The position numbers and the translations under genes are program-made. 64,000 bases of DNA, from assembly GCF_900111375.1 (NCBI RefSeq), contig NZ_FOHB01000014.1:1-64000 (forward strand), read 5' to 3'. The notes under the pieces were generated by a model. The model made no database searches. It had not been told where the DNA came from and saw nothing but the letters and a program-made list of their open reading frames with translations. Numbering within the stretch: the stretch's first letter is position 1; each line of letters opens with the position of its first letter. This DNA is from Pedococcus cremeus. Its GTDB lineage: Bacteria; Actinomycetota; Actinomycetes; Actinomycetales; Dermatophilaceae. Of this stretch, positions 34,456 to 44,129 are shown piece by piece.

Positions 34456-35632
34456 CGTGATGACCGACCTGCTGCGGTGGTGGCGGGCAGGGGAGCGCGT
34501 AGGCGTCGGCACCGTCGTGGCGACGTGGCGCTCGGCACCCCGCCCGGCCGGCGCCGCGATGCTGGTGGGACCCGCCGGCGAGGCCGTGGGCTCGGTGTCC
34601 GGCGGCTGTGTCGAGGGCGCGGTCTACGAGTCGGCCCAGGGGGTGCTGCAGGGGGAGCGACCCGCGCTGCGGCGCTACGGCGTCAGCGACGACGAGGCGT
34701 ATGCCGTGGGGCTCACCTGCGGGGGCATCCTCGACGTCTTCGTCGAGGAGGTGAGCCGCGAGACCTTCCCCGAGCTCGGCGAGGTCGCCGAGGACGTCGA
34801 GGCCGGGCGGCCGGTCGCCGTCGCCACGGTCGTCGACCACCCCGACCCGGAGCACGTCGGGCGGCGGCTCGTCGTGCGGCCCGAGGGCTCCGCGGTCGAG
34901 CGGCAGGGCTCCCTGGGCAGCAGCCGCGCCGACGACGCCGTGGCCGACGACGCCCGCGGACTGCTGGCCTCCGGGCGCACCGAGACCCTCACCTACGGGC
35001 CCGACGGGGAGCGCCGCGGTGAGGGCATGCGCGTGTTCATCGCCTCCTACGCGCCCAAGCCGCGGATGCTGGTCTTCGGTGCCATCGACTTCGCCGCCGC
35101 GGTCGCCCACGTCGGCTCCTTCCTCGGCTACCGCGTCACGGTCTGCGACGCCCGGCCGGTCTTCGCCACGAAGAGCCGCTTCCCGTCCGCGGACGAGGTC
35201 GTCGTCACCTGGCCGCACCGCTACCTCGCCGACGAGGTCGAGGCCGGCCGGGTCGACGAGCGCACCGTGATCTGCGTGCTGACCCACGACCCCAAGTTCG
35301 ACGTGCCGCTGCTCGAGGTGGCCCTGCGGCTGCCCGCCGTCGCCTACATCGGGGCGATGGGGTCGCGGCGCACCCACCACGACCGGCTCGAGCGGCTGCG
35401 CGCGGCCGGCCTGACCGAGGAGGAGCTGGTCCGGCTCTCGAGCCCCATCGGCCTCGACCTCGGCGCCCGGACCCCCGAGGAGACGGCGATCAGCATCGCC
35501 GCCGAGGTCATTGCCCTGCAGTGGGGCGGTCGGGGCGACCGGCTCGCTGCCCTCGAGGGCCCGATCCACCACCACGAGCACCCACCGCTGTCCGAACCGA
35601 CCGCCTCTGCCACCACGGAGCTCATCACGTAG
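34448..35632 (+). CDS. coxF: XdhC/CoxI family molybdenum-cofactor maturation protein
   Basis: A 394-residue XdhC/CoxF-like protein. N-terminal XdhC motif [26 protein letters not shown] and a C-terminal Rossmann half ([51 protein letters not shown]). Such proteins bind molybdenum cofactor and help insert or sulfurate it. TTG 34448 is chosen because GGAGG (34434-34438) is nine bases upstream; GTG 34457 and ATG 34460 would be too far from it. The C-terminus ends in a His/Glu/Pro-rich tail. Confidence 0.85.
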   Translation: MRDVMTDLLRWWRAGERVGVGTVVATWRSAPRPAGAAMLVGPAGEAVGSVSGGCVEGAVYESAQGVLQGERPALRRYGVSDDEAYAVGLTCGGILDVFVEEVSRETFPELGEVAEDVEAGRPVAVATVVDHPDPEHVGRRLVVRPEGSAVERQGSLGSSRADDAVADDARGLLASGRTETLTYGPDGERRGEGMRVFIASYAPKPRMLVFGAIDFAAAVAHVGSFLGYRVTVCDARPVFATKSRFPSADEVVVTWPHRYLADEVEAGRVDERTVICVLTHDPKFDVPLLEVALRLPAVAYIGAMGSRRTHHDRLERLRAAGLTEEELVRLSSPIGLDLGARTPEETAISIAAEVIALQWGGRGDRLAALEGPIHHHEHPPLSEPTASATTELIT

Positions 35633-35681
35633 TTCCCTGCACCACCTCGTCCAGCACAGTCACAGTCACAAAGGAGTGATG

Positions 35682-36158
35682 ATGACCCGCATCAACGTCC
35701 GTGTCGACGGCGTCACCTACACCGACGAGGTGGAGCCGCGAACGCTCCTCGTGCACTACCTGCGAGAACAGCTGGGCAAGACCGGCACCGTCGTCGGCTG
35801 TGACACCAGCAACTGCGGGGCGTGCACCGTGCACCTCGACGGCCGCAGCGTGAAGTCGTGCAACGTCCTCGCCTTGCAGGCCGACGGGCACGAGGTGACG
35901 ACGATCGAGGGGCTGGCCACCGACGGCCGGCTGCACCCGATGCAGCAGGCCTTCCACGAGTGCCACGCGCTCCAGTGCGGCTACTGCACGCCAGGGATGA
36001 TCATGCAGGCCATCGACGTCCTGAACGAGAACCCGAAACCCTCCGAGCAGGAGATCCGCGAGGGGCTCGAGGGCAACCTCTGCCGGTGCACCGGCTACCA
36101 CAACATCGTGAAGGCCGTGCAGCAGGTGGCCGGCACCGGGGAAGGGGAGCGGGCATGA
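35682..36158 (+). CDS. coxS: CO dehydrogenase-like small subunit, [2Fe-2S]
   Basis: A 158-residue iron-sulfur subunit. The plant-type cluster ligands are Cys 40, 45, 48 and 60 ([10 protein letters not shown]...SC) and the second cluster Cys 99, 102, 134 and 136 (CGYC...CRC). It passes electrons from the molybdenum site to the FAD subunit. AAGGAG ends five bases before ATG 35682; ATG 35679 is the alternative. The stop overlaps coxL (ATGA). Confidence 0.94.
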   Translation: MTRINVRVDGVTYTDEVEPRTLLVHYLREQLGKTGTVVGCDTSNCGACTVHLDGRSVKSCNVLALQADGHEVTTIEGLATDGRLHPMQQAFHECHALQCGYCTPGMIMQAIDVLNENPKPSEQEIREGLEGNLCRCTGYHNIVKAVQQVAGTGEGERA

Positions 36159-38659
36159 CCGTCACCGACGAGCGCAGCACGGCAGCCGGGCCCGAGGTCG
36201 GCAGGTCTCGGCTCCGCAAGGAGGACCAGCGGCTCATCACCGGGCGCACCCGGTGGACCGACAACATCGTGCTCCCCGGCATGCTGCACGCAGCGATGGT
36301 GCGCAGCCCCTTCGCCCACGCGAACATCCGCAGCATCGAGACCGAGGTGGCCGAGCAGGCACCGGGGGTCATCACGGTGGTGACGGGTGCGGACGTCAAG
36401 GACACCCAGGGCGCCGTCGCGACCGCCTGGCCCATCACCACCGACCAGAAGACTCCCGACCACCTGCCGATCGCGATCGAGCGCGTGGCCTGCGCCGGGG
36501 AGATCGTGGCGGTCGTGGTGGCGCGAACGGCCGCGGAGGCGCGTGACGCCGCCGAGCTCGTCGACGTCGACTACGAGGAGCTCCCGGCCATCCTCGACGG
36601 CAGAGAGGCGGCGGAGGACGCAGTGCTCGCGCACCCGTCCCTCGGCACCAACACCTCCGCGGTCTGGCGCCTCGACTCCGCCGAGTCCGGCACCGGTGGC
36701 AACGTCGAGGAGGAGATCGCCAAGGCCCGCACCGACGGCATCGTCATCGAACGTGAGTACCGCCAGCAGCGACTCATCCCCTCCTTCATGGAGCCCCGTT
36801 CGACGGTCGTCGACCCCACCGGAGAGCAGGTGACGGTGTGGACCTCGACGCAGGTGCCCCACCTCCTGCGGTTCCTCATCGCGGCGACCACCGGGATGTC
36901 GGAGTCCAAGATCCGGGTGATCGCCCCCGACGTGGGCGGCGGCTTCGGCGGCAAGCTCCAGACGACCGCCGAGGAGTTCGCCACGCTTGCGGCGGCCCGG
37001 CGGGTCGGCAAGCCGGTGAAGTACACCGAGACGCGCTCCGAGTCGCTGGTGTCCGGCCACCACGGCCGTGACCAGTACCAGCGGCTCACGCTCGCGGCCT
37101 CCAAGGACGGGACGGTGACCGCGCTCAAGGTCGACCTCATCGCCAACCTCGGGGCCTACGTGGGGCTGGTCGGTGGTGGCACGCCCGTGCTGGGTGCATG
37201 GATGTTCAACGGGATCTACAAGTTCAAGGCCTACCAGTTCAACCTGCGCACGGTCCTGACCAACACCACGTGGGTCGACGCCTACCGCGGCGCCGGCCGG
37301 CCGGAGGCGACCTTCGCCATCGAGCGGATCATGGACGAGCTGGCCGCCGAGCTCGGGGCCGACCCGCTGGAGATCCGCGAGCGCAACTGGATCACGCATG
37401 AGGAGTTCCCCTTCGCCTCCGTGGCGGGCATGACCTACGACTCCGGCAACTACGAGGCCGCGACGGCCCGGGCCAAGGAGCTGTTCGACTACGACGGCCT
37501 GCGCCGCGAGCAGCAGGAGCGCCGCGACCGCAAGGACCCCGTCCAGCTCGGCATCGGCGTCTCGACCTTCACCGAGATGTGCGGCCTGGCGCCGTCGCGC
37601 GTGCTCGGCTCGCTCAACTACGGCGCCGGTGGCTGGGAGCATGCGTCGATCCGGATGCTGCCGACCGGCAAGGTGGAGGTCATCACCGGGACGTCGCCGC
37701 ACGGCCAGGGCCACGAGACGGCGTGGAGCCAGATCGCGGCGGACCGTCTCGGCGTCCCCTTCGAGGACATCGAGGTCCTGCACGGCGACACCCAGATCGC
37801 CCCGCGCGGCCTCGACACCTACGGCTCCCGCTCGCTCGTGGTGGGCGGCGAGGCGGTTGTGCGGGCGGCCGACAAGGTCGTTGAGAAGGCCAAGCTCGTC
37901 GCCGCCCACCTGCTCGAGGCCAATGCCGAAGACCTCGACTTCTCCGGTGGCCGGTTCACCGTGAAGGGAACGGACCAGGGCATCGGCATCACCGAGGTCG
38001 CCGCCGCGCAGTTCACCTCGCACAACCTCGCCGAGGGGATGGAGTCCGGCATCGACGCGGACGCCACCTTCGACCCGGTGACCTTCTCCTTCCCCCACGG
38101 CACCCACTTGTGCGCCATGGAGGTCGACACGGAGACCGGTGGGACACGGATGCGCAGGTACGTCGCCGTCGACGACATCGGCCAGGTGGTCAACCCCCTC
38201 ATCGTGCAGGGCCAGGTCCACGGCGGGCTGGTCCAGGGGATCGCCCAGGCTCTGTGGGAGGAAGCGGTGTTCGACGAGCAGGGCACCCTGGTGACGGGCT
38301 CGTTCGTCGACTACACCCTGCCCACGGCGGCCGACACGATCAGCTTCCTCACCGACAACACCACGTCGCCCTCGACCACCAACACGTTGGGCACCAAGGG
38401 CGTGGGCGAGGCGGGGTGCATCGCCTCGACCCCCGCCGTGGTCAACGCGATCGTCGACGCGCTCCGTCCACTCGGCATCGACGACGTGCGTATGCCGTGC
38501 ACGCCCGAGCGCGTGTGGACGGCCATCCAGTCTGCGGGCGCCTCTGCCGGCGGAGAGGTCTCGGGTGGGGCGCAGCCCCACTTCGACGAGGACGCGCCGA
38601 ACCAGGACGGCCCCGAACCGGGGGCTGCGGAGGCCGGGCAGAAGGGAGCGGACCAGTGA
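36155..38659 (+). CDS. coxL: form II CO dehydrogenase-like molybdopterin subunit
   Basis: An 834-residue catalytic subunit of the xanthine oxidase family. DVGGGFGGK, the active-site loop AYRGAGR (376-382) and the C-terminal GTKGVGEAG Moco motif are present. AYRGAGR marks form II; true aerobic CO dehydrogenase (form I) has AYRCSFR with the copper-binding cysteine. So CO may not be the substrate and another aldehyde or heterocycle is possible. A 40-residue Gly/Pro/acid-rich C-terminal extension lies beyond the family end. Start overlaps coxS and stop overlaps coxM. Confidence 0.93.
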   Translation: MTVTDERSTAAGPEVGRSRLRKEDQRLITGRTRWTDNIVLPGMLHAAMVRSPFAHANIRSIETEVAEQAPGVITVVTGADVKDTQGAVATAWPITTDQKTPDHLPIAIERVACAGEIVAVVVARTAAEARDAAELVDVDYEELPAILDGREAAEDAVLAHPSLGTNTSAVWRLDSAESGTGGNVEEEIAKARTDGIVIEREYRQQRLIPSFMEPRSTVVDPTGEQVTVWTSTQVPHLLRFLIAATTGMSESKIRVIAPDVGGGFGGKLQTTAEEFATLAAARRVGKPVKYTETRSESLVSGHHGRDQYQRLTLAASKDGTVTALKVDLIANLGAYVGLVGGGTPVLGAWMFNGIYKFKAYQFNLRTVLTNTTWVDAYRGAGRPEATFAIERIMDELAAELGADPLEIRERNWITHEEFPFASVAGMTYDSGNYEAATARAKELFDYDGLRREQQERRDRKDPVQLGIGVSTFTEMCGLAPSRVLGSLNYGAGGWEHASIRMLPTGKVEVITGTSPHGQGHETAWSQIAADRLGVPFEDIEVLHGDTQIAPRGLDTYGSRSLVVGGEAVVRAADKVVEKAKLVAAHLLEANAEDLDFSGGRFTVKGTDQGIGITEVAAAQFTSHNLAEGMESGIDADATFDPVTFSFPHGTHLCAMEVDTETGGTRMRRYVAVDDIGQVVNPLIVQGQVHGGLVQGIAQALWEEAVFDEQGTLVTGSFVDYTLPTAADTISFLTDNTTSPSTTNTLGTKGVGEAGCIASTPAVVNAIVDALRPLGIDDVRMPCTPERVWTAIQSAGASAGGEVSGGAQPHFDEDAPNQDGPEPGAAEAGQKGADQ

Positions 38660-39510
38660 TCCCCGTCCAGTTCGACTACGCCGCGCCGACCACCCTGCAG
38701 GAGGCGCTCGGTGTGCTGGCCGAGGCCGGTGAGGACGCCAAGGTCATCGCCGGCGGCCAGAGCCTGCTGCCCATCCTGCGCATGCGGCTCAACGCGCCGG
38801 AGAAGGTCGTCGACCTCGGCCGCATCGAGGAGCTGCGCGGCATCACCGACGAGGGAAGCCACCTCGTCATCGGCGCCATGACGACCTACGCCGACGTGCT
38901 CGCCAGCAGCGCCGTCCGCGACCACGCCGCCCTGCTGGTCGAGGCTGTCAAGACGGTCGCCGACCCCCAGATCCGGCACCGCGGCACCGTGGGCGGTGCC
39001 CTGGTGCACGCCGACCCCGCAGGCGACGTGGGCGCCCCTGCCCTCGCGCTCGGTGCCGAGTTCGTCATCACCGGGCCCGGAGGCGAGCGCACCGTGCCGG
39101 CCGACGAGTTCTTCCGCGACCTGTTCGAGACGGCCGTCGGCGAGGGCGAGCTGCTGACCCGCATCCGGGTGCCCAAGCACACCGGGTGGGGTGCGCACTA
39201 CGAGAAGTTCGTCCGGGTGGCCCACCAGTGGTCGATCGTCGCGGTCGGGGCCACGGTGCGCGTCGACGGCGGCTCCATCGCCGAGGCGCGGGTCGGGCTG
39301 ACCAACATGGGGTCGACACCGCTGCGCGCCACCGCCGTCGAGCAGGCGCTCGTCGGGCGGCCGGCCACCGAGGAGGCCGTCCGCGAGGCCTGTGCCGCCG
39401 CTGCGGAGGGCACCGACCCGCCGTCGGACCTCAACGGCAGCGCCGACTACCGCCGCCACCTCGCCACGGTGCTCACCCGCCGGGCGGTCCTGGCGGCGGC
39501 GGGGGCCTGA
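38656..39510 (+). CDS. coxM: CO dehydrogenase-like medium subunit, FAD
   Basis: A 284-residue flavoprotein subunit of the family. The two FAD motifs are AGGQSLLP near residue 33 and TVGGALVHADPAGD near residue 113. It accepts electrons from CoxS and passes them to the respiratory chain. GTG start overlaps the coxL stop (GTGA). The order S-L-M rather than M-S-L is typical of form II clusters. Confidence 0.93.
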   Translation: MIPVQFDYAAPTTLQEALGVLAEAGEDAKVIAGGQSLLPILRMRLNAPEKVVDLGRIEELRGITDEGSHLVIGAMTTYADVLASSAVRDHAALLVEAVKTVADPQIRHRGTVGGALVHADPAGDVGAPALALGAEFVITGPGGERTVPADEFFRDLFETAVGEGELLTRIRVPKHTGWGAHYEKFVRVAHQWSIVAVGATVRVDGGSIAEARVGLTNMGSTPLRATAVEQALVGRPATEEAVREACAAAAEGTDPPSDLNGSADYRRHLATVLTRRAVLAAAGA

Positions 39511-39514
39511 CGCG

Positions 39515-40234
39515 ATGGAGCTGAAGCACAGCTTCACCGTGCCGGCCGGGGCCGAGGACGCCTGGCGGACCTTCATGGACCTCGAGACCGTGGGTGGCTG
39601 CTTCCCGGGCGCCACGGTCACCGACGTCACCGCCGACGGGTTCTCCGGCACGGTCAAGGTCAAGCTCGGGCCGATCGCCCTGCAGTACGCCGGGTCGGGC
39701 TCCTTCGTCGAACGCGACGAGGCGGCCCGGCGGGCGGTCATCTCGGCCAGGGGCAAGGACAAGCGGGGCAACGGCACGGCCGGCGCCACCGTGACGATCC
39801 AGCTCGTGCCCGACGGTGACGGGACCACCCGGGCCGACGTCACGACCGACCTGACCGTCACCGGGAAGCCGGCGCAGTTCGGCCGCGGCGTCATGCAGGA
39901 CGTGTCCGACAAGCTGCTGCAGCAGTTCATCGACTGCATCGAGGGCAAGCTGGCCCCCGAGTCGGCGGCGGCCGCCGAGGTGACGACGGCTCCCGAGGGA
40001 GAGGCCGCAGCTCCGGTGCCCGCTCCGGCGCCAGCACCGGCAGCGGCGCCAGCACCGGCAGTGGCCCCGGCTGCGCCCACCCGGGTTCCGGCCGCCGCGG
40101 AGGAGAAGGCGATCGACCTCGGGCGCACCGTCCTGCCCGTCCTGCTGCGCACCTGGGGGCCACCGTTCGCGGCCGGCGTGCTGGTGTCAGCCGTCGTCAT
40201 GTGGCTCCTCGGCCGGCGGCGCCGGACCGGGTGA
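39515..40234 (+). CDS. coxG: CoxG-type SRPBCC protein with C-terminal membrane anchor
   Basis: A 239-residue protein. Residues 1-145 form an SRPBCC/CoxG domain ([28 protein letters not shown]); about 150-185 is an Ala/Pro-rich linker; the end is one hydrophobic helix ([15 protein letters not shown]) with an RRRR stop-transfer. CoxG is reported to attach CO dehydrogenase to the cytoplasmic membrane, and this domain order suits that. It follows coxM by four bases and ends the operon. Confidence 0.88.
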   Translation: MELKHSFTVPAGAEDAWRTFMDLETVGGCFPGATVTDVTADGFSGTVKVKLGPIALQYAGSGSFVERDEAARRAVISARGKDKRGNGTAGATVTIQLVPDGDGTTRADVTTDLTVTGKPAQFGRGVMQDVSDKLLQQFIDCIEGKLAPESAAAAEVTTAPEGEAAAPVPAPAPAPAAAPAPAVAPAAPTRVPAAAEEKAIDLGRTVLPVLLRTWGPPFAAGVLVSAVVMWLLGRRRRTG

Positions 40235-40323
40235 CGACAGCCGGTGGACGACACGCCGCTACCGCACGGCGCGGTGGTGAGCACACGGCATACACACGGC
40301 ATATCCGTGGGGTCTTTGGTTTG

Positions 40324-40357
40324 TGGTCCGCCGGCTGCGCTGGTCCGCCGGCTGCGC
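40324..40357. repeat. 17-bp perfect tandem duplication
   Basis: TGGTCCGCCGGCTGCGC occurs twice back to back (40324-40340, 40341-40357) between coxG and aroQ, just ahead of a TACTGT hexamer (40367-40372) that could be the aroQ -10 element. Confidence 0.8.
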
Positions 40358-40422
40358 GGGGTGTCCTACTGTGTGGTCACCGTCCCCGGCGCAGGGGGCG
40401 TTCACTGTCGAAAGGTGCAGCA

Positions 40423-40872
40423 GTGGCGCAGCAGACCGTCGTCGTCCTGAACGGCCCCAACCTCAACCTGCTCGGTGAGCGGGAGCCGGAGGTCTACGGC
40501 CACGAGACGCTGGCCGACGTGGAGGCCCGCTGCCGGACCGTGGCCGCGGCCGCGGGGCTCGAGGTCGACTTCCGCCAGAGCAACCACGAGGGCGTGCTCG
40601 TCGACGCGGTGCAGGAGGTGCGCACCAGCGCGGCCGGCATCGTCATCAATGCGGGGGCCCTGACCCACACCTCGGTCGCGCTGCGCGACGCGCTCGCGGC
40701 GGTCGCCGTGCCGGTCATCGAGGTGCACATCTCCAACATCCACGCCCGTGAGGCGTTCCGGCACCACTCCTACCTCTCGGCGGTGGCCGACGGGGTCATC
40801 GTCGGCTGCGGCACGCAGGGCTACGAGCTGGCCATCGCCCGAGTGGCGCAGCTGCAGTCGGCTCCCGACTGA
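40423..40872 (+). CDS. aroQ: type II 3-dehydroquinate dehydratase
   Basis: A 149-residue shikimate-pathway enzyme that dehydrates 3-dehydroquinate. The N-terminal [17 protein letters not shown] carries the flexible lid Arg 20 and catalytic Tyr 25; NAGALTHTS and [17 protein letters not shown] carry the substrate and catalytic His residues. Length is standard. GTG 40423 begins the conserved N-terminus, with AAAGG upstream. It is not linked to other aro genes here. Confidence 0.93.
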   Translation: MAQQTVVVLNGPNLNLLGEREPEVYGHETLADVEARCRTVAAAAGLEVDFRQSNHEGVLVDAVQEVRTSAAGIVINAGALTHTSVALRDALAAVAVPVIEVHISNIHAREAFRHHSYLSAVADGVIVGCGTQGYELAIARVAQLQSAPD

Positions 40873-40893
40873 GCGACCGGGCGGCTGGCCTGG

Positions 40894-42429
40894 TCACGGC
40901 ACGGACGCCTCGTCCTCGCGGGTGACGAGGGCGAGGTAGAGCACGACGCGGTGCTGCGCGACGTCGAGGCTGAGGCCCGTGAGCTCCTCCACCCGGGACA
41001 TCCGGTTGCGCAGGGTGTGCCGGTGCACCCCCAGGGCGCGCGCGGCCGTCTCCCACGAGCCGTTGTGCTCGAGGAAGACCTGCAGCGAGCGGAGCAGGTC
41101 ACCGTCGCCGACCCGGCCGTCGCCGGTGAGCGGGGCGAGCGAGGCGCGGGTGAGGGCGCGGACCCGGCCGCGCACCGTCGCGTCGGCGAGCACCGCCCCG
41201 AGCGCCATCCGGTCGTACCAGCCGACGGGGACGCGCTCGTGTCGCGCCGACTGGCTGGCCTGCCGGGCCTGCACCAGCGCGTCGGCCGCCAGGGCCGGCG
41301 TCACCGGCCCGCTGACGCCGACGGCCGACGCGTGCTCCCCGACCTCGGCGAGTACCTCGCGCACTGCGTCGACGACCTCGTCGGCGTCGCCGGCCCGCAC
41401 CAGCGCGACGACGCCGGTGCCGCTGCGCACGAGGGCGTGGGGGGCGGCCGAGGCCGCGAGCCGTGACTGGAGGAGAGCGCTCACCTCGGCCTCCCGTCGG
41501 GTCGGCACCACCACGACGCGCACCTCCTCCCGGGCGGTGAACCCGAGGTGTCGCAGGTGGCCGACCAGCCGGCCGTCCGCCGGAGCATCGTCGAGCAGGA
41601 GCCCGAGCACCGTCGCCCCGACGGACTCGCGAGCCTCCTCGAGCTCGCGCGGCTGGTCGAGCTGCAGCGTGGCCACCGCGACGGCGTGGTGCACCATGAG
41701 GCGCTCGTCGGAGGACGGGGGTGGGTCCGCGGCGACGGCTAGCCACCCACGCGGGGCGGCGCGACCGGCCAGGACGTGGAGGTCCACCGCGCCTGACGGG
41801 GTCTCCACGCGCTGCATGCCGGGGGCGGCCCGCCGTGCCGGGATGGACCGCAGCGAGGCCGCCAGCGCGCGGGCGAGGGGATGCGCGCGGTGCGAGGCCG
41901 CGAGCACCAGTCCGTGCTCGTCGAGCAGCACGACGGGCCGGTCCAGCTCGCGCCCGAGCACCCCGACCAGCCCGCTCGCTCCCTCCCGCAACGCGCGGCG
42001 GGTCAGGGCCTGCTGGAACGCCACCACCCGTTGCAGCGCGTGCTGCTGCTCCTCGGCGAGGCGGTGGGCGACCGCCTGCGACACGGCGATGAAGGGCGTC
42101 GGCAGCGGCACCTCGAGCAGCGGCAGGCCGACCTCCTCGCACCGCTGGCGCAACCCGGCGGGGATGGCGGTGAAGCGCACACCCACCCCGAAGGCCAGGG
42201 CCGCGATGCCGACGGCCCGCAGCCGCTCGACGTAGGCCGCCTGCTCGGTCTGCGTGCGCGGCAGGCGGAGACCGGTGGTGAGCACCAGCTCGCCGCCGGC
42301 GAGCCACGGGCTGGGGTCCTGCAGCTCGATGGCGTGCGCCCACTCCACCTCCACCCCCTCGGCCGAGCCGCAGACGAGCCGGAGGGCGAGGTCCTCCTGC
42401 TCGAGGAGCCAGCCGAGCTGGACCGGCAT
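40894..42429 (-). CDS. PucR-family transcriptional regulator
   Basis: A 511-residue regulator with an N-terminal PucR domain (ELQDPSPWLAGGELVLTTGLRL), a central GGDEF-like region and a C-terminal helix-turn-helix (SWETAARALGVHRHTLRNRM). PucR proteins control nitrogen-compound catabolism in actinobacteria and bacilli. It is divergent from the six-gene amino-acid operon at 42634, which it very likely controls, with repeats and a dyad in the shared spacer. Confidence 0.88.
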   Translation of the reverse strand: MPVQLGWLLEQEDLALRLVCGSAEGVEVEWAHAIELQDPSPWLAGGELVLTTGLRLPRTQTEQAAYVERLRAVGIAALAFGVGVRFTAIPAGLRQRCEEVGLPLLEVPLPTPFIAVSQAVAHRLAEEQQHALQRVVAFQQALTRRALREGASGLVGVLGRELDRPVVLLDEHGLVLAASHRAHPLARALAASLRSIPARRAAPGMQRVETPSGAVDLHVLAGRAAPRGWLAVAADPPPSSDERLMVHHAVAVATLQLDQPRELEEARESVGATVLGLLLDDAPADGRLVGHLRHLGFTAREEVRVVVVPTRREAEVSALLQSRLAASAAPHALVRSGTGVVALVRAGDADEVVDAVREVLAEVGEHASAVGVSGPVTPALAADALVQARQASQSARHERVPVGWYDRMALGAVLADATVRGRVRALTRASLAPLTGDGRVGDGDLLRSLQVFLEHNGSWETAARALGVHRHTLRNRMSRVEELTGLSLDVAQHRVVLYLALVTREDEASVP

Positions 42430-42460
42430 ACGGGTCCCTTCCGTTGGCCTGGGAGATCGT

Positions 42461-42490
42461 GACCGTGGACGCGCTGACCGTGGACGCGCT
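42461..42490. repeat. 15-bp perfect tandem repeat in the divergent promoter region
   Basis: GACCGTGGACGCGCT is present at 42461-42475 and 42476-42490, with a third partial echo (CACCGTGG) at about 42495. It lies between the PucR gene and the permease gene and could be a regulator site. Confidence 0.6.
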
Positions 42491-42505
42491 GATTCACCGT
42501 GGCCA

Positions 42506-42520
42506 TGGACGAGAAGTCCA
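42506..42520. promoter_or_regulatory. dyad candidate operator for the PucR-controlled operon
   Basis: TGGAC-GAGAA-GTCCA is a perfect 5+5 dyad with a 5-base spacer, about 115 bases upstream of the permease start. It fits a dimeric regulator such as the adjacent PucR protein; binding is inferred. Confidence 0.35.
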
Positions 42521-42633
42521 GCCTAGGACCGATCCGTTCGACGAAGTGTCCATATGCCGCCGACAGCCCGGTTCCTAGCGTTGCCGGCGTCGGCTCGCCG
42601 CCTCGGCGACCGCGTCACCGAAAGGACCGGCCC

Positions 42634-44118
42634 ATGACCGTGGAGCACACCGCCGTGCATCACGACGACGAGGACGCGCACCTCGCCTCGCTCGGCTACA
42701 CCTCTGACTACAAGCGCGACATGAGCCTGTGGGGCAACTTCTCGCTCGGCTTCACCTACCTGTCGCCGGTGGTCGGGGTGTACTCGCTGTTCGCCTTCGC
42801 GCTCGCGACGGGCGGTCCGCCGATGATCTGGGCCGTGGTGCTCGCCGCCGTCGGCCAGCTGCTGGTGGCCCTCGTCTTCGGCGAGGTGGTCTCGCAGTTC
42901 CCCGTCTCCGGTGGCATCTACCCGTGGGCCCGGCGGCTGTGGGGCCGGCGCTGGGCGTGGATGGCGGGATGGGTGTACATGATCGCCCTCGTCGTCACCA
43001 TCGCGAGCGTCTCCTACGGCGCCGGCCCGTTCGTCGCGATGGTGCTCGGCATCGAGCCGTCGACCAACGTCACGATCCTGTGCGCGCTCGCCCTCATCGC
43101 CCTGGTGACGGTGCTCAACTTCGGGGGCACCGAGCTGCTCGCCAAGGTCGCCTTCTTCGGCTTCGCCGCCGAGCTGGCCGGCGCGCTCGTGGTGGGCGGC
43201 TGGCTGCTGCTCACCGAGCGGCACCACGGTCTCGGGGTCCTGTTCGACACCCACGCGGTGGCGTCGAGCGGCTCCTACCTGCCGGCCTTCCTCGCGGCAG
43301 CACTCATCGGCGTCTACCTGTACTACGGCTTCGAGGCCTGTGGCGACGTGGCCGAGGAGGTCAAGAACCCCCGCGTGCAGATCCCCAAGTCCATGCGGAT
43401 GACGATCTACATCGGGTGCTTCGCCTCGTTCTTCATCACCCTCGCGCTGGTGCTGGCGGTGCCTGACTTCGCGGCGGTCATCTCCGGCAAGGACGCCGAC
43501 CCCGTGACCACCGTGCTCCAGGACGCGTTCGGCACGGTCGGCTTCCGGCTCGTCCTGGCGGTCGTGCTGATCTCGTTCTTCTCGTGCGCGCTGAGCCTGC
43601 AGGCCGCGGCCAGCCGGCTCATCTACGCCTACGCCCGCGACCACATGATGCCGGCGAGCCACCTGCTGTCGCGGTTCTCGGCCCGCCGGGCCGTGCCTCC
43701 CTACGCACTGCTGCTCGCCGCGGCGGTCCCGGCCGTCATCATCATCGGGTCGAAGGTCTCGGCCGACGCGCTCACCAAGATCGTGTCCTTCGCCGCCCTC
43801 GGCATCTACCTCGGCTTCATGATGGTCGTCCTGGCCGCGCTGCGGGCCCGGCTCAAGGGCTGGGTGCCCTCGGGGAAGTTCACGCTCGGCGCCTGGGGGA
43901 TGCCGGTCACCGCCGCCGCCTTCACCTACCAGGTGCTCGCCGCGGTCAACATGGCCTGGCCGCGCACGCCCGACGTGCCCTGGTACGACAACTGGATCGT
44001 CGTCCTCTCGGCGCTCCTGGTCATCGGTGTCGGGCTGGCCTACATGTCGATCGCCAAGCCCTACCTGCGCAAGGACACCCCCCACGGCGACGCTGTCCGC
44101 CAGCCCGACCACGTCTGA
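42634..44118 (+). CDS. APC-family amino acid permease
   Basis: A 494-residue amino acid/polyamine transporter with about twelve helices. Recognised by SLWGNFSLGFTYLSPVVGVYSLF, VSQFPVSGGIYPWARRLWG and YYGFEACGDVAEEVKNPR. It should import the substrate of the downstream enzymes, such as GABA, 5-aminovalerate or a diamine. AAAGGA precedes ATG 42634. First gene of a six-gene operon. Confidence 0.88.
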   Translation: MTVEHTAVHHDDEDAHLASLGYTSDYKRDMSLWGNFSLGFTYLSPVVGVYSLFAFALATGGPPMIWAVVLAAVGQLLVALVFGEVVSQFPVSGGIYPWARRLWGRRWAWMAGWVYMIALVVTIASVSYGAGPFVAMVLGIEPSTNVTILCALALIALVTVLNFGGTELLAKVAFFGFAAELAGALVVGGWLLLTERHHGLGVLFDTHAVASSGSYLPAFLAAALIGVYLYYGFEACGDVAEEVKNPRVQIPKSMRMTIYIGCFASFFITLALVLAVPDFAAVISGKDADPVTTVLQDAFGTVGFRLVLAVVLISFFSCALSLQAAASRLIYAYARDHMMPASHLLSRFSARRAVPPYALLLAAAVPAVIIIGSKVSADALTKIVSFAALGIYLGFMMVVLAALRARLKGWVPSGKFTLGAWGMPVTAAAFTYQVLAAVNMAWPRTPDVPWYDNWIVVLSALLVIGVGLAYMSIAKPYLRKDTPHGDAVRQPDHV

Positions 44119-44129
44119 GGAGACCAACC

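Noticed and set aside
40283-40305. Double CGGCATA repeat near coxG as a start of a CRISPR-like or iteron array
   Set aside because: Only two close copies, with no regular spacer; it is a chance doubling of the genome-wide octamer.
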